A DNA stretch of 32,406 nt, taken from a bacterium (lineage in GTDB: Bacteria > Myxococcota_A > UBA9160 > SZUA-336). The stretch's first letter is position 1, and each line of letters begins with the position of its first letter. The notes beneath the pieces were generated by a model. It was not told the origin of the DNA, searched no databases, and worked only from the letters and a program-made list of their open reading frames with translations. Shown piece after piece: positions 32,330-32,406 of this stretch. A program made the position numbers and the translations under genes. The stretch is from NCBI GenBank assembly GCA_024226335.1, contig JAAELY010000355.1, positions 1 to 32,406 of the forward strand, in the 5' to 3' direction.

Positions 32330-32406
32330 CGGGGCGTAGCGCAGCCTGGTAGCGCGCTTGCTTCGGGAGCAAGAGGTCCCCGGTTCGAATCCGGGCGCCC
32401 CGACCA
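32330..32406 (+). tRNA. tRNA-Pro (anticodon CGG)
   Basis: A complete 77-base tRNA. The acceptor stem CGGGGCG (32330-32336) pairs with CGCCCCG, followed by A and the encoded CCA at the window end. The anticodon arm is CTTGC-TTCGGGA-GCAAG, so the anticodon is CGG, reading CCG proline codons. The T arm GGTTCGAATCC is standard and the D arm contains AGCCTGGTAGC. There is no intron, and the variable loop is short (AGGTC). Confidence 0.96.

Noticed and set aside
1-32406. CRISPR array, insertion sequence, integrase or phage genes
   Set aside because: No regular repeat-spacer pattern, transposase motif or phage-type gene was seen; the HNH gene stands alone among core genes.

Overview
The window is GC-rich, densely packed bacterial chromosome. 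It looks like a Gram-negative organism, most likely of the broad deltaproteobacterial group (Myxococcota, Desulfobacterota or relatives). The reasons are the order rho-rpmE-prfA-prmC-murA-his, a MinD-type ATPase next to a J-like/RodZ-type HTH protein, lipoproteins with lipobox signals, and selA. This placement rests on gene order and protein style, not on a database search. I see no insertion sequence, prophage, integrase or CRISPR array. Most content is core housekeeping, with a few unusual features within it.

Layout. 150-1619: a Nudix hydrolase (-) divergent from surE (+). 1751-4642: a three-gene (+) cassette of ParA-like ATPase, MGAT-type acyltransferase and an extended-SDR protein; the ATPase has a deviant P-loop and the SDR lacks the usual Tyr/Lys pair. 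4658-6472: an RNase E/G gene (-), with a strong hairpin in its leader. 6760-8790: selA and an HNH nuclease. 8753-12279: MinD-like ATPase, divergent J-domain/HTH protein, an 88-residue protein, rluD and pgeF, all overlapping or nearly so. 12421-17237: rho, rpmE, prfA, prmC, murA. 17239-22008: hisD, hisB, hisH, a lipoprotein gene, hisA, hisF, with hisG and hisC absent. 22414-26581: rpsU-dnaG-rpoD, the classical macromolecular-synthesis operon, directly followed by a second RpoD-type sigma gene (26669-28114). 28251-30323: a lipoprotein with a subtilase fold but no catalytic serine. 30352-32151 (-): a GT-C/TPR membrane protein. 32330-32406: a complete tRNA-Pro(CGG) with a good sigma70-type promoter.

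How the genes work together. The centre is information processing and growth control: transcription termination, ribosomal proteins, peptide release and release-factor methylation, RNA decay, primase and sigma factors, together with peptidoglycan precursor synthesis and histidine synthesis. Many junctions are ATGA-type or short overlaps (parA/acyltransferase, rluD/pgeF, prfA/prmC, hisB/hisH/lipoprotein/hisA/hisF), so translational coupling is probable.

The main points for a second look are: the ParA-acyltransferase-SDR cassette and its missing canonical start beside a G9 tract; the CTG start of rpsU behind a strong Shine-Dalgarno; the tandem rpoD paralogues, the first with a lysine-rich histone-like tail; the serine-less subtilase lipoprotein; and the lipoprotein gene embedded in the his operon.
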